Positions 48,574 to 59,606 of a stretch of 64,000 nt of DNA are shown in pieces. The position numbers and the translations under genes are program-made. Under the pieces are notes generated by a model. The model did no database searches. It worked only from the letters and a program-made list of their open reading frames with translations, and had not been told where the DNA came from. Numbering within the stretch: position 1 is the stretch's first letter; each line of letters begins with the position of its first letter. This DNA comes from Candidatus Paraprochloron terpiosi LD05 (lineage in GTDB: Bacteria > Cyanobacteriota > Cyanobacteriia > Cyanobacteriales > Prochloraceae): contig CP073341.1 in NCBI GenBank assembly GCA_018141785.1, forward strand, positions 1,067,118 through 1,131,117, written 5' to 3'.

Positions 48574-48954
48574 CTAGTACTTTTGTAGCAGTTTTTGGTA
48601 AGTATCAGTATACCATGTCAAAGTCAGAAAGGTTAATTTAGCACCTTCACCTACCAACCTATTTAGTCCGACAAAAGGGTCGTTTCCCCAAAATGGGTCG
48701 ATTAGGGCTGATTTTATTAATTTGCCATAGTCAGTGGTTGTTAAGATGGCAAATAAATCCAGATCAGCCTGTTTTTGAATACCATATTCAATGCAAAAAT
48801 CCACTAAATCATTACAATACTTAACAAACTCATCCAAGTCCGGATCTGTTATCTTGAGAGTGTCTATTTCGCTAAGTATAGCGCGGGCTTCATAAAAAGT
48901 TTTCGCTACAGTAGCACTTTTGACGAGAGCAAATGATTCTTGATTGTATTCCAT
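48574..48954 (-). CDS. Hypothetical protein
   Basis: 126 residues, acidic and helical (KSATVAKTFYEARAILSEIDTLKI, EFVKYCNDLVDFCIEYGIQKQADLDLFAIL), ending LTWYTDTYQKLLQKY. I do not recognise a family. An isolated gene between mltA and an IS200/IS605 element. The C-terminal half resembles helical small immunity-type proteins only in composition. Confidence 0.5.
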   Translation of the reverse strand: MEYNQESFALVKSATVAKTFYEARAILSEIDTLKITDPDLDEFVKYCNDLVDFCIEYGIQKQADLDLFAILTTTDYGKLIKSALIDPFWGNDPFVGLNRLVGEGAKLTFLTLTWYTDTYQKLLQKY

Positions 48955-49077
48955 CTATCCCATGAACATATTTTGATATTTTTTTTGCAGCAGTTAGATG
49001 ATATAGCAATGGGCAAGGTATATAGGGCATCATAAAGGCGGACGGATTCAAGAACTGATTGAACAAATGCGCGGCAG

Positions 49078-49106
49078 TCCCCACCCCGCTACGCTGAGGG
49101 TGGGGA
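49078..49106. repeat. Subterminal hairpin at the IS200/IS605 left side
   Basis: Perfect 9-bp arms TCCCCACCC (49078-49086) and GGGTGGGGA (49098-49106) around an 11-nt loop, lying just beyond the 3' end of tnpA. Elements of this family are recognised by TnpA through subterminal hairpins, so this is a candidate left-end hairpin. Confidence 0.6.
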
Positions 49107-49121
49107 AGGATAGCGCCCCAA

Positions 49122-49544
49122 TTAAGCTGTAGGTTTGTCCTGGGATTTAATATATTGCCGCAACTTTTCAATTGGCGCTGGGCCACTAGAAGCTACATAG
49201 TAAGAACTGGACCAAAAAGAAACATCAGACCAATAAAATCTGTTGACTTCGCTTTTAAACTCCCGTCTTATAGTTCGGCTGGTAGATGCTTTCAAAGATC
49301 CAACAAGTGCTGAGATTGAGTTCTTAGGATGAAAATCCACCAATAAGTGAACATGGTCAGATTCTCCTGAAAACTCAACTAGCTTGCACCCCATTTTCTC
49401 ACAAACCTGATTACACATGGTTTCTATGCGGGCAAGCATAGGAGTATTGATAACTTTTCTTCGATAATGTGTCACAAATACATTTATTAACCCAGTGTGC
49501 AGTAGCACACTAAAAACGCTATGGGAACCTTTCCGGGGTCTCAT
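49122..49544 (-). CDS. tnpA: IS200/IS605 family TnpA (Y1 HUH transposase)
   Basis: 140 residues. HUH motif HVHLLV (His64, His66) and catalytic Tyr131 in LRQYIKSQD, with the N-terminal YRRKVI and the WSSSYYV strand typical of Y1 transposases. It moves single-stranded DNA through hairpin recognition. It is divergent from tnpB, whose ATG is at 49600, the arrangement of IS605. The enzyme looks intact while its tnpB partner is disrupted. Confidence 0.9.
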   Translation of the reverse strand: MRPRKGSHSVFSVLLHTGLINVFVTHYRRKVINTPMLARIETMCNQVCEKMGCKLVEFSGESDHVHLLVDFHPKNSISALVGSLKASTSRTIRREFKSEVNRFYWSDVSFWSSSYYVASSGPAPIEKLRQYIKSQDKPTA

Positions 49545-49599
49545 TTTGACAACTTACACCAAAACTGCTATAGTCTGAGTATCTGACCCAATAGTTCTG

Positions 49600-49639
49600 A
49601 TGCCAACCCGCCGAATTACATACCGACTTTATCCAAACG
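49600..49639 (+). CDS. tnpB: tnpB exon 1 (RNA-guided nuclease of IS605)
   Basis: Thirteen codons plus one base, MPTRRITYRLYPN, a standard TnpB N-terminus, 55 bp from the divergent tnpA start. The sequence then changes to a family B group II intron (GCGCGACC at 49640). The frame resumes at 61148 (G | CC TCC ...), giving ...YPN-A-SCSRKLQLARKM. Confidence 0.82.
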
Positions 49640-50331
49640 GCGCGACCTGAATCGGTCGCTTAGTACGGGACACCAAGTCCCCTAGGGAGTTCCACCCCTA
49701 GCCCTCGCGTAAAAGACTCTATGAGTCTGGCCACAGCCGAGTAGGTAACGAAACAGCTGGAATGCAGGTCACGAAAGTAGCCGAAGCTCTAGGGATTAAA
49801 GAGTTAGGAGCAAGAGGGAAGTAGCTGGAAGGTTGAACGAAAGTGAAGTAAAAGGACTGTGAACCCAGTCCCTCCGTATAAACCTCGTTATAAAGGAACG
49901 GCGAAATTATCCCTGTATAACGCCGTAGCCAAAAGGCAAGTAGACAAGACTCAGTGCTCGTTTGTCACTGGGATGTGGAATCGAAGCTCTACCGGGGAAG
50001 AGGAACCAACCTAATCAACTCGCATAAAACTAAGCGGGGCGACTCGTTCTGGGCGAAAAGTCGCGGCTCAATAGCCGAAGCATATAACCCCAGGCTAGGT
50101 ACGAAAGTACCTTGACAACTAAATCAGGAATGTTGGTGAGGAGCTGGTCAGTCATCAGTTATCCAAGTCCAACCGCTTAGGGGATAAGCGAATCTCTATC
50201 TGCCCACACGCAACTGTGAATTCAAGCAGGCTTGCCGGGTTAGCCACCGGGGCGTGAAGCTGGGGACAGGGCGGAATCAGACACGAAAGTGACCCTGCCG
50301 CTAATGAGGAGAACCCACGGTCAACAGGCAT

Positions 50332-50356
50332 CCCCCGGCATCGCGTATGGCGGGGG
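50332..50356. repeat. Palindrome element in C1
   Basis: CCCCCGGCATC - GCG - TATGGCGGGGG. It lies at the C-family position where C2 instead carries intron D3. Confidence 0.8.
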
Positions 50357-50528
50357 TGAAGCGAATCACCGGAAAAAGCGTCTAATTTTAAGGAGTACAG
50401 CGTTTAGTTTGGGGGGACACCTCCTTAATGGGCAACAAGAACCGATAATCAAAACCCTGCTGCATTTTCGCTTAGATAGCAGCTTCCTTAGGGGGTCGGT
50501 GGGCGAATTGGTGAGACCTAAAGGTTCC

Positions 50529-51345
50529 GTGCGGCTCGAAAGTCGCAGTAGTTAGTGGGTAAAACCCCATGGGAAGTGTCTTCCCCGGTTCCCGCCCGAA
50601 GAAGCTTTGGCAGTAATGCCGGAGTTTCACAGCTAGAGGGTTAAATGGCCAAGCTACTATCAGTCCGATGATGGTAGCGGCCTAGGGAAAGTCTGATATG
50701 GTGAGCATAAAGCAAAGCTTGCAACCTCGTCATAGGTAATGAGTGAAAGCGGTACTGTTACACTCTAACCAAAACGGTATGCGGCATATGTGAAAGATGG
50801 ACTGGAATCGTCATCGCGTAGACACCACGCCGCCGGGGGATGGAGCAGCCCGCCGTCAGACGTATCTAACTATTGTGGAACGAGTTAACCTCCACAGGGT
50901 CTGAGAAATCAGTAGGGAAGCTGTAAAGCGAACCAACTCCCTGGGGAGAAAGGACTCTCCTAAAAAGCGAACGCTGCCAGGACGAAAGTTCAGGGGAATC
51001 AATAACCCGGCAGATAGGCAAATGTCTACTCGAAAGGGGAGCTGACGTAGGAGAGGGTGAAACGTAACGGTAAAATCCCTTATCACTTGCGATTTTGCCT
51101 TTCCATTAGCTGGAACTTGAAACTCAAAGCTCCTCAGAAGTTAGAGGCGTCGGGCAAACGTCAATGGCGAGGAGGTTGGAATTTAAGGACTCAAAGCCCA
51201 ATCTGAATGAGACCTGAAAGCCGACACAAGTAATGAGGAGTAAACGCGCCAGCGAGTAGGATGATACACCAGGAGCCGGGTGCTTAGAAACTTGCACGCC
51301 CGGTACTGTGAGGGGGAAAACCTGTAAGGGTCTACCTATCTCGAC
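50529..51345 (+). mobile_element. ORF-less group II intron D1, inside C1
   Basis: 817 nt beginning GTGCGGCTCGAAAGTCGC and ending CTACCTATCTCGAC, domain V at 51273-51306 (GAGCCGGG ... GCCCGGTAC). No ORF of useful length in any frame. The same boundaries are seen in D2, D3 and D4. Confidence 0.9.
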
Positions 51346-51555
51346 AAACAATTTCTGATTTGGAACGAGGAAAAACGAGTGGTTCTTTCTCCCAGGGGTG
51401 GTACCCGGAGAGGGAGGGCAGGCATACCTCTATCGAGGCCATTCGGATAGGACGCGGGAACGAAAGCCACGATGCAAAACAATTGCCCGCAATGACCAAG
51501 AGCTGATTTCTATCCAATAAAGGTGATACCTAGGCTGAAAATATGCCACATACAG

Positions 51556-51579
51556 CCCCCGGCATCGCGGATGGCGGGG
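51556..51579. repeat. Palindrome element in C1 (second)
   Basis: CCCCCGGCATC - GCG - GATGGCGGGG, in the C1 segment between D1 and B2. Confidence 0.75.
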
Positions 51580-52092
51580 AATGAGAAGATAATCTAGTTC
51601 TGAATTTTAGGTCGGGGTAAGATGATAGCCGAGTAGGAATTTAATCCGAATTTTGGCTCCTGTAAATCCGAGTAAGAACCAGTAAAACTGATGCCGGATA
51701 GAATAGCGCGACCTGAACTGGTCGCTTAGTACGGGACACCAAGTCCCCTAGGGAGTTCCACCCCTAGCCTTCGCGTAAAAGACTCTATGAGTCCGGCCAC
51801 AGCCTAGTAGGTAACGAAACAGCTGGAATGCAAGGTCACGAAAGTAGCCAAAGCTCTAGGGATTAAGAGTTAGGAGCAAGAAGGAGATAGTTGGAAGGTT
51901 GAACGAAAGTGAAGCTCTGCTTAAACCTCGTAACCGGCGAATGGCGAAATTATCCCTGAGTAACGCCATAGCCAAAAGGCAAATAGACAGGACTCAGTGC
52001 TTGTTCTTCACTGGGTCGTGGAACAGAAGCTCTATCGGGGGATAGGAACCAGCCTAACCAACTCGCAAAACTAAGCGAAACAACAGGATAAG

Positions 52093-52117
52093 CCCCCGCC
52101 ATCGCGGATGCCGGGGG
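52093..52117. repeat. Palindrome element in B2
   Basis: CCCCCGCCATC - GCG - GATGCCGGGGG, upstream of the maturase ORF. B1 lacks it at the same place (about 54304). Confidence 0.8.
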
Positions 52118-52327
52118 TCTAGCGGAAGGTCGATAACCGCTAGTAGGCCAAAGGCAACAGAGGCGGAACTCCCTGGAGGGTAGAGGATGAGTGAAAAAGC
52201 GAATGCTCTCTTGTAATGAGAGGGATAGGGATTCAAAATTTGTCCCTGACTGAAAGGAATAGCAGACTTCACTTGGGTCTCATACGAAATAGAAAACAAC
52301 TAGAAACCAAACCGAAGGAAAAGTTAG

Positions 52328-54040
52328 ATGATAGCGGCAACGCTAGAAAATGGACCAGAAGGACAATTAACTGAGTGGGGCGACATAAACTGGCGTCGTA
52401 CTCGGAAGATTGTTAGGAATTTACGCGGTCGGATATTTCGTGCCCGAAAGCTTGGATTGTGGAGACAACTATTATCTCTACAGAAATTAATGAAAAGATG
52501 TCGGTCGAACCTATTACTGAGCATCAGACAAATCACACAGGTAAATACCGGAAAGCGAACAGCTGGAGTAGACAAGGAGGTAATAGAAACACCAGCACAG
52601 CGTGTGAAACTTGCTAATAGTTGGAGAATGCCTAAGGCAAAACCTGCCAGACGGATATACATTCCGAAAGCGAATGGTAAGAAACGTCCCCTCGGAATCC
52701 CCACGATGAAGGATAGAGTCGCTCAGGCAATAGTCAAAAATGCACTGGAACCTGAATGGGAAGCCATGTTTGAAGCTAACTCCTACGGCTTCAGACCCGG
52801 TCGAAGTTGCCAAGATGCTATTGGACAATGTTACATTAGGCTGAGAGGGGACTATAAAACAAAAACCGGAAAGTGGGTAAGAAAGGATAAATGGGTTCTG
52901 GACGCTGATATCAAAGGCTTCTTTGATAACATTGACCATAAATCCATCTTGAGCACAGTTAGAGAAAATTCTTTAATTGAAGGATGGTTAAAAGCTGGAT
53001 TTGTCGAAAGTAGGAAGGGATACAGCCCAACTGAAAAAGGAACTCCACAGGGTGGCGTAATAAGCCCAATGCTCGCAAATATTGGACTCCACGGGTTAGA
53101 AGAATACATTATAAGATGTAACCCAAAGGTAGGCGTCATCAGGTATGCAGATGATTTCGTAGTCACTGCAAGAGACAAGGAATCCCTGGAGAAGTTGAAA
53201 ATCCAGATAAATCAATGGCTATCAGAACGAGGTCTTGAGATTAGCGAGGAGAAGACGCGGATAGTACACATAAGAGACGGATTTGATTTCCTGGGGTTTA
53301 ACCTGCGGCATTATGAGGTTAAAGGTGAGAACAGAACTCCAAGAGGGAAGTTAGTCATTAAACCCCAGAAGTCGAAGGTACTGGAATTCTGCAAGAAAGT
53401 CGGTGCAACCATCGACAACATGAAGACAAAAACACCAGAACAGGTCGTCCGTAAGATAGAACCACTTCTGGGAGGTTTTGCTAACTACTACAGAGGTGTA
53501 TGCAGCAAAGAAACCTACGAATATATAAGTTACCGACTATGGTGGTACCTCTGGCGATGGGCAAAAAGACGACACCCCAACAAAGACAAACAGTGGGTTA
53601 AAGATAAATACTTCCGAACCGAATATAAAAAGGGTGGTAAAAGAGATTGGCGGTTTTACTATGAAGGCAAAGACCGGAGGGGCAAGAGAATAGTACACAA
53701 TCTGCACGATATAGCAGCTGTCCCGATTGTAAGACATGTCAAAGTTAAGGGAACTTACTCCCCAGACGACCCTGAACTGGTGGAATATTGGCAGACGCGG
53801 CGAAATAAGTCTGGAAATAAAAGATGGGCGTGCAGGTCAAAATATGAGACAGTAGCCATCAATCAGAACTGGAAATGCCCAGTTTGCCATGACCACTTGT
53901 TCAATGGTGAGGAAATCGAAACCCATCACATAGTACCTGTAAGGGATGGAGGCTCTGACGACGAGAGCAACCTGAGACACTTGCACAAAGCATGTCACAA
54001 ACAGGTGCATTCAAGAAAATCCAAGCAGGGCTTGAAGTGA
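52328..54040 (+). CDS. Intact intron-encoded reverse transcriptase/maturase/HNH (family B)
   Basis: 570 residues, uninterrupted. RT blocks ITQVNTGKRTAGVDKEV, YIPKANGKKRPLGIPTMKD, EANSYGFRPGRSCQDAI, TPQGGVISPMLANIGLHG and the palm VIRYADDFVV (YADD 273-276). The maturase domain has LGGFANYYRGVCSKETYEYI, and the C-terminal HNH has CPVCHDHLF from 517 and ETHHIVPVRDGG. Distinct from the family A protein. It probably splices B2 and could act in trans on B1 and on the ORF-less C and D introns; the trans role is inference. Confidence 0.93.
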   Translation: MIAATLENGPEGQLTEWGDINWRRTRKIVRNLRGRIFRARKLGLWRQLLSLQKLMKRCRSNLLLSIRQITQVNTGKRTAGVDKEVIETPAQRVKLANSWRMPKAKPARRIYIPKANGKKRPLGIPTMKDRVAQAIVKNALEPEWEAMFEANSYGFRPGRSCQDAIGQCYIRLRGDYKTKTGKWVRKDKWVLDADIKGFFDNIDHKSILSTVRENSLIEGWLKAGFVESRKGYSPTEKGTPQGGVISPMLANIGLHGLEEYIIRCNPKVGVIRYADDFVVTARDKESLEKLKIQINQWLSERGLEISEEKTRIVHIRDGFDFLGFNLRHYEVKGENRTPRGKLVIKPQKSKVLEFCKKVGATIDNMKTKTPEQVVRKIEPLLGGFANYYRGVCSKETYEYISYRLWWYLWRWAKRRHPNKDKQWVKDKYFRTEYKKGGKRDWRFYYEGKDRRGKRIVHNLHDIAAVPIVRHVKVKGTYSPDDPELVEYWQTRRNKSGNKRWACRSKYETVAINQNWKCPVCHDHLFNGEEIETHHIVPVRDGGSDDESNLRHLHKACHKQVHSRKSKQGLK

Positions 54041-56148
54041 GGCTTGAGCCGGATGATTGGTAACAGTCACGTCCGGTTCTTAGGGGAGGGGAGAGAAGCG
54101 ATTCTCAAACCTTACCCGACAGCAAAGATTGCCACAACCCCTAATACCAATTAGATAGAGGCAATCAATGGATTTTCTGCCACGGCAGGTTTCAATCCAC
54201 AGGTCATAGGAGCCGTGTGAGGTGAAAGTTTCATGCACGGTTCTGAAAGGGAGCTGGGGTGGGCGACCACTCCTTCGACCCGAACAAACAACAGGATAAG
54301 CCCTACAGAGTCTAAAAGGCGGTCGATTCTTTTTTAGTAGGCCAAAGGTAACGGAGGCGGAATTCTTTGGAGGGTTGCATGATGAGTGAAAAAGCGAATG
54401 CTCTCTTGTAATGAGAGGGATAGGGATTCAAAATTTGTCCCTGTGATAAAGGAATAGCAGACTTCACTTGGGTCTCATACGAAACTATTCGACAACTAGA
54501 AACCAAACGAACGGAAAAGTTAGATGACAGAAGAAATTCTGGAAAATGGACTGAACGGACAATTAAAAGAGTGGGGCGACATTAATTGGCGTCGCACAAA
54601 GAAGATTGTTAGGAATTTACGCGGTCGGATATTTCGTGCTCGAAAGCTTGGATTGTGGAGACAATTGGTGTCTTTACGGAAACTGATGAAAAGATGTCGG
54701 TCGAACCTATTACTGAGCATCAGACAAATCACACAGGTAAATACCGGAAAGCAAACAGCTGGGGTAGACAAGGAAGTTATAGAAACACCAGCACAGCGTG
54801 TGAAACTTGCCAACACCTGGGAAATGCCTAAAGCAAAACCTGCTAGACGGCTGTATATTCCCAAGACAAATGGGAAGAAACGTCCTCTTGGAATCCCAAC
54901 CATTAGAGATAGAGTCGCTCAAGCAATAGTAAAAAATGCACTGGAACCCGAATGGGAATCCATGTTTGAAACCAACTCCTATGGCTTTGAGACCCGGTCG
55001 AAGTTGCCAAGACGCTATAGAGCAATGTTACTTAAGGCTACGCGGCGACTATAAAACAAAAACCGGAAAGTGGGTAAGAAAGGATAAATGGGTTCTGGAC
55101 GCTGATATTAAGAGCTTCTTTGATAACATTGACCATAAATCCATCCAGTGAGCAGTTAGAGAAGATTCTTTGATTGATGGATGGTTAAAAGCTGGATTTG
55201 TCGAAAGTAGGAAGGGATACAGCCCGACTGAAAAAGGAACCCCACAGGGTGGCGTGATAAGTCCCTCCCCCCGCAAATATCGGACTCCACGGGTTAGAAG
55301 AATATATTACAAAATGTAACCCAAAGGTGGGCGTCATCAGGTATGCAGATGACTTTGTAGTAACTGCAAAGGACAAGGAATCCAAGGAGCAAGTTGAAAA
55401 TCCAGATAAATCAATGGCTATCAGAACGAGGTCTTGAGATTAGCGAGGAGAAGACGCGGATAGTACACATCAGAGACGGATTTGACTTCCTGGGGTTTAA
55501 CTTGAGACATTATGAGGATAGTGCGACTCGAAAGTCGCAGTAGTTAGTGGTTCAGCCACCTGAACCCAATGGAGAGTGTCTCTCCAGTTCCCGTCCGAAG
55601 GAGTTTTGGCAGTAATGCCGGAGTTTCACAGCTAGAGGGTTAAATGGCCAAGCTACTATCAGTCCGATGGTGGTAGCGGCCTAGGGAAAGTCTGATATGG
55701 CTCGCTATCAGCGAAGTTTGCAGCCTCGTCAAGTGTGAAGAGTGAAAGCGGAACTGACACACTCTAACCAAAATGGTATGCGGCACATGTGAAAAATGGA
55801 CTTACCTCGCCATCACGTAGACACCACGCCGCCGGGGCATGGAGCAGCCTAAGTCAGACGTATCTAACTATTGCGGAACGAGTTAACCTCCACAGGGTCT
55901 GGTCTTGCACCAGTAGGAAAGGAGTAATCTGTACCAATTCCCTGGGGAGAAAGGACTCTCTTAAGAAGCGAATGGAGTCATACTGGACGAAAGTCCGAGG
56001 GAAAACACGACTGTATAACCTGACTCATAGACAAATGTCTACTCGAAAGGGGAGCTGACGTAGGAGAGGGTGAAACGTAATCCGAAAGATGGAACTTGAA
56101 ACTCAATGCTCCTCATAGTGCGGCTCGTTCCTAGCAAGTAAAGTCGCG

Positions 56149-56169
56149 CCCGCCATCGAGGATGCCGGG
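56149..56169. repeat. Palindrome element near the 5' end of A3
   Basis: CCCGCCATC - GAG - GATGCCGGG, 31 nt into the intron; absent from A4 at the same place. Confidence 0.75.
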
Positions 56170-56379
56170 CGAACGAAGCTAGGGCAGGGTTCTAGACAAA
56201 CTGGAGCTGCAATCTAAGCCCGGAAACAGGCTGAAACAGTTCCTGACCAGCTGAACCTTGACAACTGAATGAACTATGAGAGTGAGGGCATGGTCAGAAA
56301 TCATGTAACCAAGCCTCTCCCGTGAGGGAATCACGTGAATCCTTACCTGGCCACAGTGAGATTAATCATCAGGCTGAAG

Positions 56380-56405
56380 CCCCCGCCATCGAGGATGCCG
56401 GGGGG
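56380..56405. repeat. Palindrome element in A3 (second)
   Basis: CCCCCGCCATC - GAG - GATGCCGGGGGG, replacing part of a loop present in A4 and A1 (compare CTGGCGACAGGGCGG in A4). Confidence 0.8.
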
Positions 56406-56770
56406 GCGGTAAAGTGCGGCCAAGCGGTTAGGCAGAGATACTTCCGCTAACAGGGAGAACACCGGGATAACTTAACGTGAATCATCTGAGGAAAGACCTA
56501 AAGCATGACACTGTCGGAAGGCCGTTACAGACGACAGAAGAAACACCGAAAGAAACTCGTAAGGGCAGATGAGGCCACTTACATTCCTGAGTTGGTGATA
56601 GGTCAATGGATGAGTCCCAAGGGTTCGCAACAATAGTTTATTCCCAACGAGTAAAAACTCGCTTAACTTCCACGGAAACTAGGGATTCCAAGCCCGACAA
56701 GTGAAGTGGTGGGGTCGCCCGATTAACGGCCTAACGGAAAAGCGAGGGTAAGAGAGGGCGTAACTGCCCA

Positions 56771-58614
56771 ATGGTTTCTACAGAGAAGAAGCCCAATGTA
56801 ATTATCAGAGCGATTTATAAGGTTAAACTTGTGAATTTCACTAACCAGACTCCAAGCGAATACCCTAGTCTGAAAGCCCTGAAACTTCACTTGGCAGTAT
56901 TTCTGTCAATGGAGAGGATTGGTCGGAAGGCTAGCGATGTCTGGAGAAACTTGCCATGGAAGCGATTCCGGCATCATGTTTTTCGATTACAGCGGGCAAT
57001 CTTTAAAGCGCAAAAGGATAATCATAAAGCCAAGGTCAAACGTTTACAACGGCTCCTACTTCGGAGTCGTGCAGCTCAAGCTCTGGCCGTCAAACAAGTA
57101 ACACAGCTAAACACAGGGCGTAAGTCCCCCGGAGTTGACGGGAAAACAGCGCTTTCTACTAAAGAGCGCCTAGTGCTGTGCCAAAGGCTGAACAAACACT
57201 GGTACCACTGGAAACACCAACAACTGAGAAGGGTAAATATCCCGAAGCCAAACGGCAAAACTCGTGGATTAGGCATCCCTACAATAGCCGACCGGGCATG
57301 GCAAGCGTTGCTCAAGTTAGCAGCCGAGCCTGCCTACGAGGCAACCGCCGGAGAAAGAAGCTATGGCTTCAGACCCGGTCGCTGTACTGCGGACGCACAA
57401 AAGCTCATCTTTGATAACCTCAAAAGCAATGCAAACGGTATGGATAAGCTGATACTGGAAACAGATATTAGCAAATGCTTTGACGAAATTGACCACAAGG
57501 TCATGCTCGATGGAATAGTCCTACCAAAAGAGGCTCTCAAAGGTCTCAAACTTGCTGTGAAAGCTGGCGTTCGTGGTGAATACCCCTCCAGTATTAAAGG
57601 TACGCCCCAGGGTGGAGTGATTTCACCCCTACTGGCCAATATCGCCCTAGATGGATTCGAGAACCTAGGGAATGACCAGAAAGTCAGGACAGAATACACG
57701 CACAAAAGCGGGAAAAAGTCCGGTGAAAAGTACTACAAATGGTCAGAAGGTATAAGGGGTATTCGTTACGCGGATGATGCGGTCTTTATCTGTAAACCCG
57801 GAGCTGATACCAAGAGGCTACGGGAGGATATCGACAAATTCCTGGAGTCTTCCGGGCTAAAAATCAACGAAACTAAGACTAAGGTGAGTAAAACTACGGA
57901 TGGGTTCGACTTCTTAGGGTGGCGCTTCCGCGTTAATTCCCGTGGAGTCTTTAAATCCACACCGAGTTGGGAGAATTATGCAGACATCAAATCCAAGGTT
58001 AAAACCACTTGGAAGAACGGCACAACCACGGAGGCTCGTCTGAAAACGATTGAGTCACAAATCCGAGGTTGGAGGCAGTACCACAAAAACTGCGATATGA
58101 GCAAGCACTCGCTATGGTCACTCAATCACTGGGTTTGGCGTAAGCTGAGGGCTGAAAAACGCAGGATGGCTCAAAAGGAAGCCGAGAAAGCAAGACGTCT
58201 GGCAATTAAGGGTAAACCCTTAGGAGCGCGCCTCGCGCGCTCACATCAAAGCAGATAGAGAAAGCCTTCCCAAAAGTTCCCTGGAAAGTCAACAGCCACA
58301 CAATGGTAAAGGATAACGCCTCACCCTACGATGGCAACATAAAATACTGGGTTAACCGCAATTCCAAATTATACAGTGGTCCAACCGCTGAAGCCCTCAA
58401 GCGACAGAAGAATATATGTCCGCATTGCAATCGTAAGTTCATGGAGTTGGATGGTGCCGTGGAATTGCACCACATTGACGGCAACCACAACAACTGGTTT
58501 CGCTTGAATCTAGTTGCTCTCCACCGAGAATGTCACCAAGCGCAGACGGTACACCGGAAGCGTATCAAGGACGGACTCGTGAAGCGCGCCTCCCATTGGC
58601 ATAGGGACACCTGA
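56771..58614 (+). pseudogene. A3 maturase gene, frameshifted near its 3' end
   Basis: Open from MVSTEKKPNVIIRA through the RT (RYADDAVF) and most of the maturase domain to 58258. There a small palindromic change (GAGCGCGCCTCGCGCGCTC, about 58230) shifts the frame. The HNH part (CPHCNRKF, ELHHIDGNHNNW) continues in another frame from 58303 to 58614. The RT/maturase part might still be made without the HNH. Confidence 0.85.
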
Positions 58615-58615
58615 G

Positions 58616-58641
58616 CCCCCGGCATTGATTAATGGCGGGGG
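58616..58641. repeat. Palindrome element inserted in domain V of A3
   Basis: CCCCCGGCATT - GATT - AATGGCGGGGG sits between GAG and GTGAAAG of domain V, breaking the catalytic hairpin whose 3' strand (GCACGTCCGGTTC) remains. Confidence 0.8.
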
Positions 58642-59606
58642 TGAAAGTTGCACGTCCGGTTCGTCGGAGAGGGGCGGGGTGGCAACATCCCCCTCGACTC
58701 TAATAGTTAGAGGCGTAGGGCAAAACGTCAATGGAGAGGAGGTTGGAATCTAAGGACTCAAAGCCCAATTTGGATGAGACCTGAAAGCCGATACAAAGAA
58801 AAATGAGGAGTAAACGCGCCAGCGAGTAAGATGATACACCAGGAGCCGGGTGCTTTGAAAGTGTACGCCCGGCGGTACTGTGAGGGGGAAAACCTGTAAG
58901 GGTCTACCTATCTCGACAAGGTGAGAACGGAACTCTGAGAGGGAAGTTACTCATTAAGCCCCAGAAGTCAAAAGTACTGGAATTCTGCAAGAAAGTCGGT
59001 GCAACCATCGACAGCATGAAGACAAAAACACCAGAGCAGGTCGTCCGTAAGATAGAACCACTTCTGGGAGGTTTTGCGAACTATTACAGAGGAGTATGCA
59101 GCAAAGAAACCTACGAATATATAAGCCACCGACTATGGTGGTACCTCTGGCGTTGGGCAAAAAGACGACACCCCAACAAAGACAAAAAGTGGGTCAAAGA
59201 TAAGTATTTCCGAACCGAATATAAAAAGGGTGGTAAAAGAGATTGGCGGTTTTACTACGAAGGTAAAGACCGGAGGGGCAAGAGAATAGTACACAATCTG
59301 TACGAGGGCGACTCGTTCTGGGCGAAAGGTCGCGGCCTAATAGGCCAAAAATTATAACCCCAGGCTAGGTACAATGTACCTTGACAACTAAATCAGGAAT
59401 GTTGGTGAGAAACTGGTCGGTAATCAGTAACCCAAGTCCAACCGCTTAGGGGATAAGCGAATCTCTACCTGCCCACACGCAACTGTGAATTCAAGCAGTC
59501 CCGCCGGGTTAGCCTCCGGGGCGTGAAGCTGGGGACAGGGCGCAATCAGAGCCGAAAGGCACCCTGGCGCTAATGAGGAGAACCCATGGTTAACAGGTAT
59601 CCTAGA

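Larger units (their letters stand above)
51706..54120 (+). mobile_element. Group II intron B2, intact, inside C1 inside B1
   Basis: 2415 nt, begins GCGCGACCTGAA, ends CCTTACCCGAC, domain V at 54046-54079. It is a second member of the family of its own outermost host B1, with C1 between them. The encoded maturase is full length, so this is the only apparently complete B intron here. A palindrome copy lies at 52093-52117. Confidence 0.93.
50037..54285 (+). mobile_element. Group II intron C1, inside B1, containing D1 and B2
   Basis: It begins GGGCGACTCG and ends TCGACCCGAAC. Joining 50036 to 54286 restores the B sequence (TAAGCG | AAACAACAGG, as in B2 at about 52070). Canonical 34-nt domain V is at 54210-54243. 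The core without inserts is 1017 nt (50037-50528, 51346-51705, 54121-54285) and has no ORF. It carries palindromes at 50332 and 51556. Confidence 0.9.
56118..58704 (+). mobile_element. Group II intron A3, inside D2 inside B1
   Basis: 2587 nt, begins GTGCGGCTCG, ends CGACTCTAAT. Joining 56117 to 58705 restores the D sequence (CCTCATA | AGTTAGAGGCG). It differs from A1/A2 in the first about 150 nt but shares that 5' type with A4. Domain V is interrupted by a palindrome (58616-58641), and its maturase is frameshifted, so autonomous splicing is unlikely. Confidence 0.92.
55521..58917 (+). mobile_element. ORF-less group II intron D2, inside the B1 maturase gene, containing A3
   Basis: It begins GTGCGACTCGAAAGTCGC and ends CTATCTCGAC. 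Joining 55520 to 58918 gives TATGAGGATA | AAGGTGAGAAC, matching B2 (TATGAGGTTAAAGGTGAGAAC) base for base apart from one change. Core 810 nt (55521-56117 and 58705-58917), the usual D length. Domain V is at about 58843-58878. Interrupted by intron A3. Confidence 0.92.

Noticed and set aside
49008-49130. Plus-strand frame HKGGRIQELIEQMRGSPHP before tnpA
   Set aside because: Possibly a gene end cut by the IS insertion, but it includes the IS hairpin and is too short to support as a gene.
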